Part shown: piece after piece, positions 1-12,040 of the stretch
How the letters are laid out: each line of letters begins with the position of its first letter
How positions within the stretch are numbered: position 1 is the first letter of the stretch
Assembly (NCBI RefSeq): GCF_905404315.1
Contig: NC_066278.1
Location: 6,340,001 to 6,404,000 of the forward strand
DNA from: Leptidea sinapis
Lineage: Eukaryota > Arthropoda > Insecta > Lepidoptera > Pieridae
Reading direction: 5' to 3'
DNA length: 64,000 nt
Program-made: the position numbers and the translations under genes
The notes under the pieces: generated by a model
Told to the model about the DNA's origin: nothing
Database searches by the model: none
The model's input: only the letters and a program-made list of their open reading frames with translations

Positions 1-361
1 TATTCAAGAAAGTATGTATAAATTGTACTTCATGCCGTTGTTCATGTTTGATACAAGATAACCAAGTCAGAGAGACACTCATGTATTACTAAGTATGTGA
101 TACCATTTTACCATAGACTTAAATATAGAATACAATATGTAGTAAGTCAATAGTAAAATGGTATTTATGGTCAGCGTTTAGACTAAAAAATCGTTCATGA
201 GAGAAGAATATCTCTTACGGAGATACAGCGAGACAGGAAAGGAAAGCGAATCTATTATTACTGTTACCAATTTTGAATGAAAAGTCGTAAGCAATTGGCA
301 ATTATTTATTTTATTTATTTATTTAATTCAGAGAGATCTCCATATATATTTCAATTAGTCA

Positions 362-466
362 ATCTACCTCTATGGCTCTGAAGCGTGGAAGATCCGAGCG
401 GCAGACAGGAAAAAGATTGACGTGTTTGAGATGTGGTGTTGGAGAAATGTCTGTCATGGTTAACTG
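362..466 (+). pseudogene. RTE-type LINE reverse transcriptase scrap
   Basis: One frame reads IYLYGSEAWKIRAADRKKID followed by VFEMWCWRNVC. This matches the conserved thumb/C-terminal region of insect RTE-like LINE polyproteins (LYGSE.W...D.KRI..FEMWC.R). It is only about 35 codons long, ends in a stop, and is mirrored on the minus strand at 4145-4249 in the other palindrome arm. It is dead. Confidence 0.7.
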
Positions 467-1350
467 TTTAGTCCTCGTATACATTGTGGCCTCTATAAAC
501 ATTTTCAACTAACAAAAATATATTACACCTGCAAATTATCACCGCAATGTTCCATTCGACATAAACCTAGAACAAACTGTGTATAAAAATTCAATTTTGC
601 TTTCCCTTGCGTTGTGAATTGAACTAAACACATATATATTGTATCTACTCGTATACAAGGATTTAAATGTTAAGCTTTCATGTTAGAGCCATTAAATATG
701 TTTTAGCTCTCGATGTTTCAAACTTGATATGCACTTCAGATGGTAAAAACAATTAAAAAAGTGTGTGTGCACACATTAATGATGTACGCACTTACGAAAC
801 TAAAAATTTTTTTTTGCGTAACAAAATAACAATCCTCAAAAATATTTTTCGTGCTATTTTATGTTTGTAAAAAGAACAATATTATTATAAATGTCTTATT
901 AGATACAACCAATGAAATATATTTAGATAAATTACTAATTTTTAATTAATATTTTATACATAATGGAATTTATCTAATTCTCATCTATTGGTTGTGGTTC
1001 AGTAGATATATTGTGAGTTACAATAGGCTTATGGTATTTGAAGTACGTCCCATACGTACGTACGTATGTCTCTACGCAGTCCCAAGTACTATTACATTAA
1101 TTCACAGAGAATACTGACTAATCGAGGATCGTTGCGTTCCGCACGATGAAATGGTTCCAGCTGTCATTGAAGTGCATCCGAGAAGATTATGAGAACAATA
1201 TTCCTTAGAATGTGGGCTGATTTGAAGTTATGTCTCCTGCGTGTGTTTAACAAGTTTCACATTAATATGAACCCCAGTTACTTCAGCTTAAATTTAGCTT
1301 TGCCTTCCAGGTGACCACAGAAGTGGCCATCGCTCATAATCTCGAAACGT

Positions 1351-1600
1351 ACCAGTGGGAGGCTTCTATGCGCTGGATGCCGGCTTGATTTCTACCGTGA
1401 AGCAGTAATGTATAAACATTACTGTGTTTCGGTCTGAAGGGCGCCGTAGCTAGAGAAATTACTGGGCATATAAGACTTGACAACTTATGTCTCAAGGTGA
1501 CGAGCGCAGTTGTAGTGCCGCTTAGAAATTTTGGGTTTTTCAATAATCCTGAGCGGCACTGAATTGTAATGGGCAGGGCGTATCAATTACCTATTCCGAT
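1351..1600 (+). repeat. SINE-like repeat copy 1 (left palindrome arm)
   Basis: Copy of the window's commonest repeat. The family starts ACCAGTGGGAGG, has a middle block CGGTCTGAAGGGCGCCGTAG, then GTCTCAAGGTGACGAG, a GAGCGGCACT motif near the end, and usually a 3' end TTATTTTCATAAAAA. This copy lacks the A-rich tail. Some internal open frames in the family are fortuitous. Confidence 0.85.
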
Positions 1601-1746
1601 TCTTTAAACTAGGTTATCGATGAGCGGTGATATGATGACTACAAATGGGATTTTAGTATTAGTAGTGTTTTATTTTTATTTAAGTAAATTACATAATTAT
1701 AAATTGATTCACTTGTTACGAAGATCCTTTTCCTACATAATATTAA

Positions 1747-2185
1747 AACTTCCATTAAGCGTGGAGCGGGGTGCCGTGGTGTTGCTGCCCTGTTTGTCCT
1801 GTGACATACGCGGTACTGTGCCCTCCCCAGAATACGAGGGGCAGCCCGAGCGCGAATGCTCGGGGAGGGATTCTCCGACTCTACAAGAGCCGGTACCCTC
1901 CTGGGGTAATTTCTCTTTAAAAACCGCTCTCATATTTTGTTGGGGGGGGGGGGGGGGACGGGGGGGAATGGCCTCCGGTCTTCGACACTAACCTATGCGA
2001 AACATTTCATTTCACGCCGGTATTCTGTGCGAGTGTGGTAAGTAACCCGGACGAGTCTGGCCCGATTGTGCTGACGTCATAAGACAGCAGCGTGACCCTC
2101 CCGCTTTCAAAAAGCCCGTAGTCGCCTCTTACGACACCCTTGGACCTGGGGCTACCCTATTATTTTTACGCCCCGGGGCAGCACA
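1747..2185 (-). mobile_element. 5' end fragment of Jockey/CR1-group LINE, in palindrome loop
   Basis: Reverse-complement match to 35860-36290. It shares the CGGGGCGTAAAA 5' end, the GTCGTAAGAGGCGACTA block, the GTCAGCACAATCGGGCC block and the start of the pol frame. It includes a G-rich homopolymer at 1942-1966, an expanded form of the C tract at about 36085 in the longer copy. Only the 5' leader and first codons remain. Confidence 0.8.
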
Positions 2186-2861
2186 GGGCGTCTGATGAAA
2201 TACCAGAGTCTCCTACTTTTACAGATATCCAGAACAGCTAAATTTGTCATAATATATCAAACAGCATAAACATTCCAAACAAAAATGTTAGATTTGATTT
2301 CATGACAATTAATTTTAAATAGTTACTACTAATATTAGTATATATTATCAGTAAATAGTTTAGATAAACAACAAGTTTTATTTGCCTGATATTTGAAATG
2401 AAAAGTAGAGTGTTTAATTCGAGTAAAAGAATCAATTCCTATTCGGACTATAGTCTAAATACCTCGGGAATTGATTCGTTCGACCCTCAGTTAACAATCT
2501 ATTATTTCCGTTGTCATGTAAGAGTTTCACAAAAAAAAAACTGATAGACAAATATTTCTTTCATTATATTATTACAATATACTATTATTAAGTATTATTA
2601 GACCGCAACAGACGAAAAACAGTTTCTATTTATATTTATATACTAAAAATTTATCGAAAATACTAACTTCAGTACGCGTTCATGCAAAATATTGAAGCAA
2701 ACTATCTATCATTTATGCTACACTGGTACACCGCAATACTCACTAAATGTAGTTTTAGCGTTCACAAATCTATTTTAAAATGCCTGGTTCTCAAATGGAG
2801 AGAAATGGTTTCGCTTGCTGTTGAATAGTTGGCTTGTGTTTTCATATTATGCGAATATACG
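2186..2861. other. AT-rich spacer of palindrome, no gene
   Basis: About 680 bp of AT-rich DNA between the LINE fragment and the right arm. No credible coding frame, RNA gene or repeat was recognised. Confidence 0.6.
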
Positions 2862-4520
2862 GTTTTAATATTATGTAGGAAAAGGATCTTCGTAACAAGT
2901 GAATCAATTTATAATTATGTAATTTACTTAAATAAAAATAAAACACTACTAATACTAAAATCCCATTTGTAGTCATCATATCACCGCTCATCGATAACCT
3001 AGTTTAAAGAATCGGAATAGGTAATTGATACGCCCTGCCCATTACAATTCAGTGCCGCTCAGGATTATTGAAAAACCCAAAATTTCTAAGCGGCACTACA
3101 ACTGCGCTCGTCACCTTGAGACATAAGTTGTCAAGTCTTATATGCCCAGTAATTTCTCTAGCTACGGCGCCCTTCAGACCGAAACACAGTAATGTTTATA
3201 CATTACTGCTTCACGGTAGAAATCAAGCCGGCATCCAGCGCATAGAAGCCTCCCACTGGTACGTTTCGAGATTATGAGCGATGGCCACTTCTGTGGTCAC
3301 CTGGAAGGCAAAGCTAAATTTAAGCTGAAGTAACTGGGGTTCATATTAATGTGAAACTTGTTAAACACACGCAGGAGACATAACTTCAAATCAGCCCACA
3401 TTCTAAGGAATATTGTTCTCATAATCTTCTCGGATGCACTTCAATGACAGCTGGAACCATTTCATCGTGCGGAACGCAACGATCCTCGATTAGTCAGTAT
3501 TCTCTGTGAATTAATGTAATAGTACTTGGGACTGCGTAGAGACATACGTACGTACGTATGGGACGTACTTCAAATACCATAAGCCTATTGTAACTCACAA
3601 TATATCTACTGAACCACAACCAATAGATGAGAATTAGATAAATTCCATTATGTATAAAATATTAATTAAAAATTAGTAATTTATCTAAATATATTTCATT
3701 GGTTGTATCTAATAAGACATTTATAATAATATTGTTCTTTTTACAAACATAAAATAGCACGAAAAATATTTTTGAGGATTGTTATTTTGTTACGCAAAAA
3801 AAAATTTTTAGTTTCGTAAGTGCGTACATCATTAATGTGTGCACACACACTTTTTTAATTGTTTTTACCATCTGAAGTGCATATCAAGTTTGAAACATCG
3901 AGAGCTAAAACATATTTAATGGCTCTAACATGAAAGCTTAACATTTAAATCCTTGTATACGAGTAGATACAATATATATGTGTTTAGTTCAATTCACAAC
4001 GCAAGGGAAAGCAAAATTGAATTTTTATACACAGTTTGTTCTAGGTTTATGTCGAATGGAACATTGCGGTGATAATTTGCAGGTGTAATATATTTTTGTT
4101 AGTTGAAAATGTTTATAGAGGCCACAATGTATACGAGGACTAAACAGTTAACCATGACAGACATTTCTCCAACACCACATCTCAAACACGTCAATCTTTT
4201 TCCTGTCTGCCGCTCGGATCTTCCACGCTTCAGAGCCATAGAGGTAGATTGACTAATTGAAATATATATGGAGATCTCTCTGAATTAAATAAATAAATAA
4301 AATAAATAATTGCCAATTGCTTACGACTTTTCATTCAAAATTGGTAACAGTAATAATAGATTCGCTTTCCTTTCCTGTCTCGCTGTATCTCCGTAAGAGA
4401 TATTCTTCTCTCATGAACGATTTTTTAGTCTAAACGCTGACCATAAATACCATTTTACTATTGACTTACTACATATTGTATTCTATATTTAAGTCTATGG
4501 TAAAATGGTATCACATACTT
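2862..4520 (-). repeat. Right arm of 1.66-kb inverted repeat
   Basis: Mirror of 91-1749. The spacer between the arms (1750-2861) is 1,112 bp. Just outside the arm, on the minus strand around 4525, the sequence reads AAAGGTAAGTATG. This resembles a splice donor, but no adjoining coding exon is visible, so it may be chance. Confidence 0.95.
3011..3260 (-). repeat. SINE-like repeat copy 2 (right palindrome arm)
   Basis: Exact mirror of the copy at 1351-1600, carried along in the inverted repeat. Confidence 0.85.
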
Positions 4521-5780
4521 ACCTTTAATGTTAACATGAGTATAGCGTTCGACTCAGTTTGGCAACTTTCTCATGCGAGGTATATCAAATGACAAATCGA
4601 TCAAACTTGGCAAAACTAGAGTACAGATTTACATTCAATAAATTTTTCAGTTAAATAAATACAACCATAATTTTTATCTAGAATGCTTCGTACGAGTACA
4701 TCAATATTGTAACTAATTGTGCGTATAATTTATGCGGGAGCCTCTTTGATTAATGGACTGGCTATCTGTTAAATACTTGGCAAACTATTAATCAGCCAAG
4801 TAAAATAATTCCTAATAGTTTTCTTCGTTGATCGTGTTTCTGTCTGTCTTTCTATCAAATTCATAGAATCGAGATCTCCTTGATCTACCGATGATAGAAG
4901 AAATCGCAATACTTGAGTAAAAATTAAAACTCACAGTGCCTAATAATTATGAGGGTCATATCGAACCCAATACGCACCGGAAAGCGTATTGCAACGCGAG
5001 CGGGCTAAAATCACAAGTTAATTTAGTCAAGGTGTTTTTTATCGTTTGTTGGTGTTTACCAAATAGACCTGTTCTCCTATCAATCCTTCGGACCTCACCA
5101 ACATCGAGGTCAACGCCTGCCGAGTTGGTATGGTGAATTACCAGGCGATCACTGTGTTTTCAGCCTACCTATTTACGAAGAAACAACTTCTACGACAGGC
5201 AAAGTCGCAGTGCTGAACCACAGGCCAGCTGTCATTGTATGTGTAGGCTCAATGCCAAGCATCCCAGTTGCAACAGCAGATGGTCAACCCTAACGGTGAA
5301 GCCTACGACTTTTATTGAAAGTGCATCAGACTAAACGAGTGGTGATTCAACACGGGAATTGTTGGTTACGTGAATTAAAAAGGGGAAATATAATAATAAG
5401 TAATAATTATTATTTCGGGCCAGATCCATACCTCTGTTAGTAATGGTTTCTTAAAAACTAATGTTAGTAGGTTAATGGGAGTAACTGTATATTGTTGTGT
5501 AGCCACATCCATCTTTGTACAAGATTGCTGGTGCTGCCGCGGACACGAGCGAGTAGAGTTTTATATCTTTTTCTTATAATAAGAATAATAAGTAAATAAG
5601 TAATTCCAATTTTAGGCATCCCACTGACTCGCGATAAGAGCATTGCAAGTGATAACCCCTGCAGATAACGATAAGATAGATTTATAAACTGAGGTCGATG
5701 CCCCATTAAAACCTCAAGGCGTAGAGAAATATATTGTTATTATTGAGCGGAGCGCCTTCGCCCAAAAACAAATTATAGAA
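4521..5780. other. Intergenic, no recognised gene
   Basis: No convincing coding region. A GC-richer stretch at about 4900-5330 looks like part of an old interspersed repeat on the minus strand, but the family was not recognised. Short open frames here have no familiar motifs. Confidence 0.5.
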
Positions 5781-5785
5781 TTACT

Positions 5786-5835
5786 AGCAGTTGCCCGCGA
5801 CGTCGTCCGCGCATAATTTCTGATTTCCTATGAGA
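5786..5835 (+). repeat. Interspersed repeat end motif
   Basis: AGTTGCCCGCGACGTCGTCC followed by GCGC resembles a GC-rich end motif common in lepidopteran interspersed repeats (GCCCGCGACTTCGTCCGCG). Only the terminal segment is visible. Confidence 0.4.
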
Positions 5836-5954
5836 TTATTTTCCTGCTGGAAGGGCAATCAAACTTATCGACAAAAGCAAAAATAAATAGCTGACAGTTC
5901 TATTATTTCCAAATTTCCCCATAACTAAACTCAACTGGTGTAAGACTAAACTCA

Positions 5955-7399
5955 AAATGCGTAGTCCCTGATTCATGGAAGTCAGCCCTTGTCCATCCGA
6001 TCCCAAAAAAAGGAGACAGTTCGGATCCGGCAAACTACAGGCCTATTGCTATTACCTCCCTACTCTCCAAAATCATGGAGAGCATAATTAACCGCCAGCT
6101 CTTGGTATACCTTGAGGGCAACGACCGGCAGTACGGCTTTCGCCATGGTCGGTCGACTGGCGATCTTCTGGTATACCTAACACATAGATGGGCGGCGGCT
6201 ATTGAAAGCAAGGGGGAAGGCCTGGCAGTTGGTCTGGATATAGCGAAGGCCTTTGATCGTGTATGGCGCAAGGCGCTCCTCGCAAAACTTCCATCATTTG
6301 GGCTTCCCGAGAGCTTATGCAAGTGGACCTCCAGCTTCCTCACTGGGTGCAGCATACAGGTCATTATCGACGGTTATTGCTCGAATCCCAAGCCCGTGAA
6401 CGTTTCTTCTGCATATCAATTATATGTTGGACACCGCCAACATGCATTGCTATGGAGACGACAGCACTGGTGATGCCGTATACACGGGCCATGCAGGTCT
6501 CTCTCGGTAAAACGTCGACCAGTGCCGGGAGAAACTTGTGTCTTCTATCGAGTCCTCTCTCGAGAAGGTCGCGGAATGGGGTAAGTTGAACCTTGTCCAA
6601 TTCAACCCCCAGAAGACTCAAGTTTGCGCGTTTACCACTAAAAAAACCCCATTTGCCGTATCACCGCTCTTCGAGAACACTTCCCTTAAAGCCTCGCCTA
6701 GTATCGGAATACCGGGTCTCGAAATCTCGAGCAATTGCCAATTCCGTGGCCATCTGGAGGGCAAAGCCAAACTGGCTTCAAAGAAACTGGGCGTCATAAA
6801 TAGAGAACGGCAATACTTCAAGCCGGCCCACATTCTAGCGTTCTACAAAGCGCAGGTCCGGCCTCACATGGAGTATTGCTGTCATCTCTGGTCTGGCGCA
6901 CCCCAGTATCAGCTCGATCCATTTGACCGCGTGCAACGCATAGCAGCTCGAATTGTCGGGGACCCAGTACTCTGTGAACGGCTGGATCACTTGTCATTGC
7001 GTAGAGACGTCGTTTCATTGTGTGTCTTCTACCGCATTTATCACGGGGAGTGTTCCGAAGAGCTGTTCAACCTGATTCCTGCCGCCGAATTTCACCTTCG
7101 CACGACACGCCACAAGTTACGATATCATCCCCACCATCTGGATGTGTGGCGGTCCTCCACAGTGCGGTTTTTAAGGAGCTTTCTTCCTCGTACCACGAAG
7201 CTGTGGAATGAGCTTCCTTGTGCGGTGTTTCCGAGACGATACGACATGGGTACCTTCAAGAAAAGCGCGTACACCTTTCTTAAAGGCCGGCAACGCTCTT
7301 GTGATTCCTCTGGTGTTGCAGGAGAGTGTGGGCGGCGGTGATCACTTAACACCAGGTGACCCGTACGCTCGTTTGTCCTCCTATTCCATAAAAAAAAAA
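5955..7399 (+). mobile_element. 5'-truncated Jockey/CR1-group LINE, pol relic
   Basis: Encodes the reverse transcriptase and C-terminal part of a non-LTR polyprotein, ending in the family 3' UTR (GGTGATCACTTAACACCAGG ... TCCTCCTATTCCATAAAAA). The frame is open at 6075-6473 and 6538-7341. Relative to the copy at 35.9-38.8 kb it lacks about 39 bp around 6399, which removes the GLPQG motif, and about 12 bp near 6117. The catalytic motif YADD reads YGDD in a shifted frame. The C-terminal part is well preserved (HLWSGAPQYQLDPFDRVQR, HPHHLDVWRSSTVRFLRSF). Clade placement (possibly Daphne-like) is uncertain. It is inactive. Confidence 0.85.
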
Positions 7400-8044
7400 G
7401 ACGATTCGAGACGAAACGAAAAAGTTCACTGCTTCTGCAAGCGCCGTTTATACCGAGTATCAATACCACCTGTGAATGTGTAATTTTTTTAGTATTGGTG
7501 TAAAAAATACGTTCATTTTTAGAATAAATCTATAAGTACTTAGGTAAACTTACCGTCACTGCCAAATATGAGAGGCGAAGACCTTAGATTTTCTACTCTT
7601 GAACCCCTGAGACTGTCAAATGTTAAATTATGGAATTTTTTCAAATTTACATTTTGTTTTACACTAAGTGTACTCTTGAGCATTGAATATCTGCTCCATA
7701 ACGCTAAGGTTTGCTACACAGTCCATTAAAATATGTAAGAAATACACTTTCGGAAAACGTTTTTATATTCTTCTCTGCTCGCGACTTCATAAAATCATTT
7801 TATGTGTTGAAATATCTTTCTCTTGAGATTTCTGGCAAAAGATTTTCAATAACACAATTTGTCTCGTCTTTAATTGAATCTGGTGTGAACATTTCAGAAT
7901 CACTTGAACACATTTTTAATATTCAAATCTTTTCATAAAACATTATTACGTATTCTTTTAAATTCCGTCACAGATATACATAACAGATAAGTATCTCGCC
8001 AATTTAAGTCGACTTTTTAAATTTTAAATATGGAACTCACTGCG
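7400..8044. other. Intergenic, no recognised gene
   Basis: AT-rich. A 75-codon open frame at 7711-7938 has no recognised motif and is probably fortuitous. Confidence 0.5.
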
Positions 8045-8046
8045 TA

Positions 8047-9110
8047 CCCAGGTAACACAGAAAATGTTTAGAAAATGAAAAACGGCTTAATGTAGAAAGT
8101 TGCCAATACTTTTATTGTTTTTCTAAGTAATCTCCGTTCCTCTCTACACATCGATGCATTCGGTGGAACCACTGAGAAAAGCAGTGGGCCCATTCTTCCT
8201 CAGGGATCTCTTCTATGGCATTTTCGCACGCTTTCACCGCATCTTCAGGGCTCGTAAAGCGAATACCTCGAATTTTATCTTTAGTTCTTTGGAATAAATA
8301 AAAGCCGCAGGGCGATAGGGCAGGACTGTATGGCGGATGACTCATTATCTCGACACCTGCCATAGTCAAATATTCAACAGTCCGTTTTGCGGAGTGCGCT
8401 GAAGCATTGTAGTGGTGAAGGATGATCCTGCTTCGAGGGCGCTGCTGTCGGGTTCGTAGCAATAGCTAGCTAGCTAGCTAATAGTAGCTCTGGCCAGTTC
8501 TAAACAGCTTTCAACACTGTGACGATGTCAAATACAGCATTTGAGTCACCGCCTTTGAAATTATCTAACATTTGGCGACACCATGAGAAGGTGTTTCTGG
8601 TCGTCGGTTAAAGTATGGGGAATCCATCTGGTACAAAGCTACCTGACGCCTTAATGTTTGTGTAACATTTTTTGAACTTGACTCATACCAATGCCTAGGC
8701 TTGCCCGTATCTGCTGATAGGTCACTCTCTTATCTTCCTCTATCATGCATCGCATGCACTGATGTTATCTTCAGTAGTCGCTGTTAAAGGACATCCCTCA
8801 CGCGGATAATCATTGAGATTGCTACTTCCACGCTGAAACTCGTTAAACGAATTGTAAATAGTGGCACGAGATGAGGCTCCATTATGAAATGCTAATCGCA
8901 GTATGTCATAGCTTTGTTGTTGAGTAAGCCCACAACGAATGTCATAATAAACCATTGACCGAAATTTTTCTCGCGTTAGGTTCATTTTCTCGTGTAACAA
9001 GAGTTTAAGATTTACCGCCAATTCACAAAAACAAATGACACTTCACAGCTGACAGCAGTTCTATTTTAAAAGTTCATTGCGGCCCTTTGGTGTAAAGTAA
9101 TTTCTATGAG
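8047..9110 (-). mobile_element. Degenerate mariner transposon (lineage I)
   Basis: The left inverted repeat CCCAGGTAACACAGAAAATG follows a TA target at 8045. The outer right end is eroded and placed only roughly. The N-terminal transposase block (8743-9021) reads MAVNLKLLLHEKMNLTREKF. The C-terminal block (8112-8462) contains HHYNASAHS and PPYSPALSPCGFYLF, where the family has HHDN and PYSPDL.P.DF, so two catalytic Asp are lost (Asp to Tyr and Asp to Gly). The centre is rearranged and carries a (GCTA)n run at about 8461-8482. Confidence 0.85.
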
Positions 9111-9734
9111 TATTCTCTATGGAGGGATTTTCCACCCAATAATCAGATCAAAACAACATTAATTTCCGAGTATGAGAAATGAAAAATAATTGTCGATGTT
9201 ATGATTGAGCGACTATCATAGTCATAAGTATAGATTAAATTAACATATGAGAGGGACAATTGGTCAAAAAGCTTCTATTATGGAAAGTGAAAATTCAACG
9301 GAACATGACCACCTACAACACGAGGTCAAGGCGTTTGCAGTCATTAGGGTAGGTGGCGTATGTTTTAAGTTTGGAGATCACAAAGTTGTAGTTCTTTTCT
9401 TTTTCCAAATTAATACAAAATTCATGGAAACTTTAACTATTACCTACAAATACTAAAACAATGCAGCAGTCAATCAAGTTACATAAGTAGGTGGTCTGCA
9501 AAGAATCACAAATTAATACCGACCATTTAGTATATAATTTTGTTTCTTTACTTAATCAGGGTTCAGTTTAAATTTTATATTCACGCCTGTCTATCCGAGG
9601 GGTAGGCAGAGACTACAGACTTGCATTTGCCACGATCCTCACATACTTGCCTGGAGTCTTCTAGAAGCTTCTGAAGGTATATAATTACTAATAGATAAAT
9701 GCTTTGTAAAACACTAACTGTGATGAATATTAAA
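9111..9734. other. Intergenic, repeat scraps only
   Basis: No gene. A segment at about 9570-9640 (CACGCCTGTCTATCCGAGGG, GTAGGCAGAGAC) resembles an old lepidopteran interspersed repeat, but the family cannot be assigned. Confidence 0.4.
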
Positions 9735-9960
9735 CTGACTTCCAAAAGGAGGAGGTTCTCAATTCGTCGGTATTTTTTTTATGTTTGTTACCTCAAAACT
9801 TTCGTCTTGGTGAACTGATTTTGATATTTCTTTTTTTATTTTGAAAGCTGGTGCTTAATTTGGTCCAGATCTGACAACGCCATCAATGAGAAAACCATAA
9901 AAGTCTAAAATTTGCTATACGTATGTAGATGATAAATTTACATTTCGTTTTAGATTTTTC
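9735..9960 (+). repeat. Fragment of CGACTTC-ended repeat
   Basis: GACTTCCAAAAGGAGGAGGT, TCTCAATTCGTCGG and GTTTGTTACCTC match the longer copy at 24603-25206. Only the left part is kept. Confidence 0.6.
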
Positions 9961-10069
9961 ATTGCTGCATTAAAAAAATTAATATAACCACACATATTTA
10001 GACAAATTGTTGGTTAACGTACTTCAAATTCACTAAAAATAAAAAATAAATAAATTTAACAAAAAATAC

Positions 10070-10441
10070 AACCGACTTCAAGAACACTTTTCCAAAACAA
10101 TAAATATAATGCACTAAAAAGTATAACAATAATTGCGTATTTTTATATAATCTAAATAATTAGTCTAATTCTAGTTACGGTTATTGTAATTTTTGGAGTC
10201 GATGTCATCTAAGATAGGTTTCTATCTACATACATAGTTATAGGCGTGATGTGCTTGAGCCGTGAGGAGGCGAGAGGCGAGAGCGTGTCGCAGCAGAAGG
10301 ACACCGATTCCAAAAAAAACAATAATCGTAACTAGAATTAGATTAATTTATTCGATTGAATAAAAATACGCAATTATTTTTCAACTTTTTAGTGCATATT
10401 ATATAATCTATTGTTTTGGAAATGTGATTTTGAAGTCGGTT
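10070..10441. mobile_element. Fold-back MITE with ~150-bp terminal inverted repeats
   Basis: Begins AACCGACTTCAAGAACAC and ends TGAAGTCGGTT. The halves pair over about 150 bp each (for example TGCACTAAAAAGTATAACAA against its mirror near 10390, and TCTAATTCTAGTTACG against CGTAACTAGAATTAGA). The centre holds a GC-richer purine segment (GTGAGGAGGCGAGAGGCGAG). There is no coding capacity. The ends match those of the 24.6-25.2 kb repeat. Confidence 0.75.
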
Positions 10442-11135
10442 ATTTATTTTGCTAATATTTTTTTAATTTAAGTAACTCCTTCATTCGAATTCAAAATATA
10501 ACTGCTTTCGAGGCAAAGCAGAGACAAGCTACTTTGGATAACGCCATTCTGAATACGTCCACCTCGGTCACAGTTACGTTTTTATAAGTATTAAAGTATA
10601 AATATTATGTTGCAACAAAAGATATGTTGCTTTAACACCAAACTCTATCGCCAGATTTTACAATTTTTATTTTTATTGCCTCCTACTATCTTAACATATT
10701 TCGCGACGATATTCAGGTCAAAATGAGTTTCTTCCCTCTTCTCTTCTCCAAGGCAATCGATCTTATTATTGTATAGCGTATCGGGTAGACACATTAAACA
10801 AAGTATAAAAATCTTTAGGGAGCACTCGGAAATCAACCTATCGTAGTGTGAAGCGATTCAAAATGTTTATAGACAATAAAGTTTATATCAGTCCAGTAGG
10901 GCGCAGTACATAACCCTTGATGAACTACATTTTATGAGATATCGCTTTGAAACGAATTAAATCAAAACAGGTTTATGACTGGCCAATGAAACACAGATAT
11001 TGCAAATGACGAACAATAGAACAATATTGTCTATTGCTTAGCATCCACGCATCAATGTATTATAATAATCAGATTATAACAAATCAAAATCACTTTATTC
11101 ATTTGATGTTTGTTTTACAATACATAAATCTCTAA
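10442..11135. other. Intergenic, no recognised gene
   Basis: No supported coding region. A 63-codon minus-strand frame at 10645-10836 has no recognised motif. Confidence 0.5.
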
Positions 11136-11139
11136 ATAT

Positions 11140-12040
11140 AACACACAGTGACCAAACGATTAAAGAAACAAACACAATAGAATTTTTAGGCCTTATATTA
11201 GATTGCAATTGTAACTGGAAAGCTCAATGTGATACAGTGGCAGGCAAAATAAATAAGTTCGTTTTCGCTTTAAGAAGGCTCAGACAAACTGTATCCTTTA
11301 ATGCTGCACTTACTGCATACCACGGTTATATTGCGTCAGTTTTACGGTACGGGTTAAGACTATGGGGAAACTCCACTAATATTTCAAATGTTTTTCTGGC
11401 ACAAAAAATGTATAAGAGCTTTGTGCAATGTCAGTCCTCTAGAATCGTGTAGACCATTATTCAAAAAGCACCATCTGTTAACGCTTACTGGTCCATATAT
11501 ATTAGAAATTTGTATGTTCATTAAAAAACATTGTGAACTTTTTAAACCAGCAAAGGACTATTCCATATAAGGATTAAGAGATCCAACTCGCCTTCTGATG
11601 CCATACTGTAGAACAGCGCTTCATCAAAATAACGCAAATGTTATGTGTATTAGGGTATTTAACCACCTTCCAAAGAATATTAGAGAGATGCCTAAAACAT
11701 TCATGCATAAAAAACTAAAATTATGGTTAATAGATAAATGCTTTTATAGTTTAAAATAATTCTTTAGCCAAAAATAATAGTATTCAAATGTAATTTTTTG
11801 AGAGGTAATAAGAGGTAAAGAGGCAAACTAATGTTTATTTTATATTATATTATTGAATTAAAGCTATGTAATGTGTATTAATGACGTTTAAATATAAAAA
11901 TTCCAATATTGACAATCAAATATTTGTATGCCGATATATTGGCGAATTGTGCTGTACACCAATTAATTGTTAACAACTATGTTACCACGATTCATACAAA
12001 TAAATCATTTCATTTCATTTCATTTAATTTCATTTGACGT
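11140..12040 (+). mobile_element. LINE relic, pol C-terminus and 3' UTR
   Basis: The open frame at 11237-11452 gives MAGKINKFVFALRRLRQTVS and HGYIASVLRYGLRLWG, the post-RT region shared by Jockey/CR1-group LINEs (I..VLRYG...WG). Further downstream other frames read FKKHHLLTLTGPYILEICMF and PTRLLMPYCRTALHQNNA, showing frameshifts near 11440 and in-frame stops. The tail ends in (CATTT)n around 12010-12040. Confidence 0.75.

Larger units (their letters stand above)
91..1749 (+). repeat. Left arm of 1.66-kb inverted repeat
   Basis: This arm is the reverse complement of 2862-4520. Every landmark I compared obeys position_left + position_right = 4611: the outer end at 91, a shared 69-codon open frame at 1334-1543, and the inner end at 1749. 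There are therefore no indels, and I saw no substitutions. Identity this high means a very recent inversion-duplication, gene conversion, or an assembly artefact. The arm contains an RTE-type LINE scrap and one SINE-like copy. Confidence 0.95.

Noticed and set aside
1620..1991. 123-codon plus-strand open frame
   Set aside because: It is the antisense of the LINE 5' leader (minus strand) plus palindrome-arm sequence, with a low-complexity Gly run from the G tract.
4936..5136. 66-codon frame in a GC-richer patch
   Set aside because: No motif or homology recognised and no splice context. It is probably an old repeat.
7125..7469. 114-codon minus frame
   Set aside because: Antisense of the LINE C-terminal coding region, which is clearly coding on the plus strand.
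8461..8482. (GCTA)n run considered as a regulatory site
   Set aside because: Simple repeat inside a broken mariner, with no supporting context.
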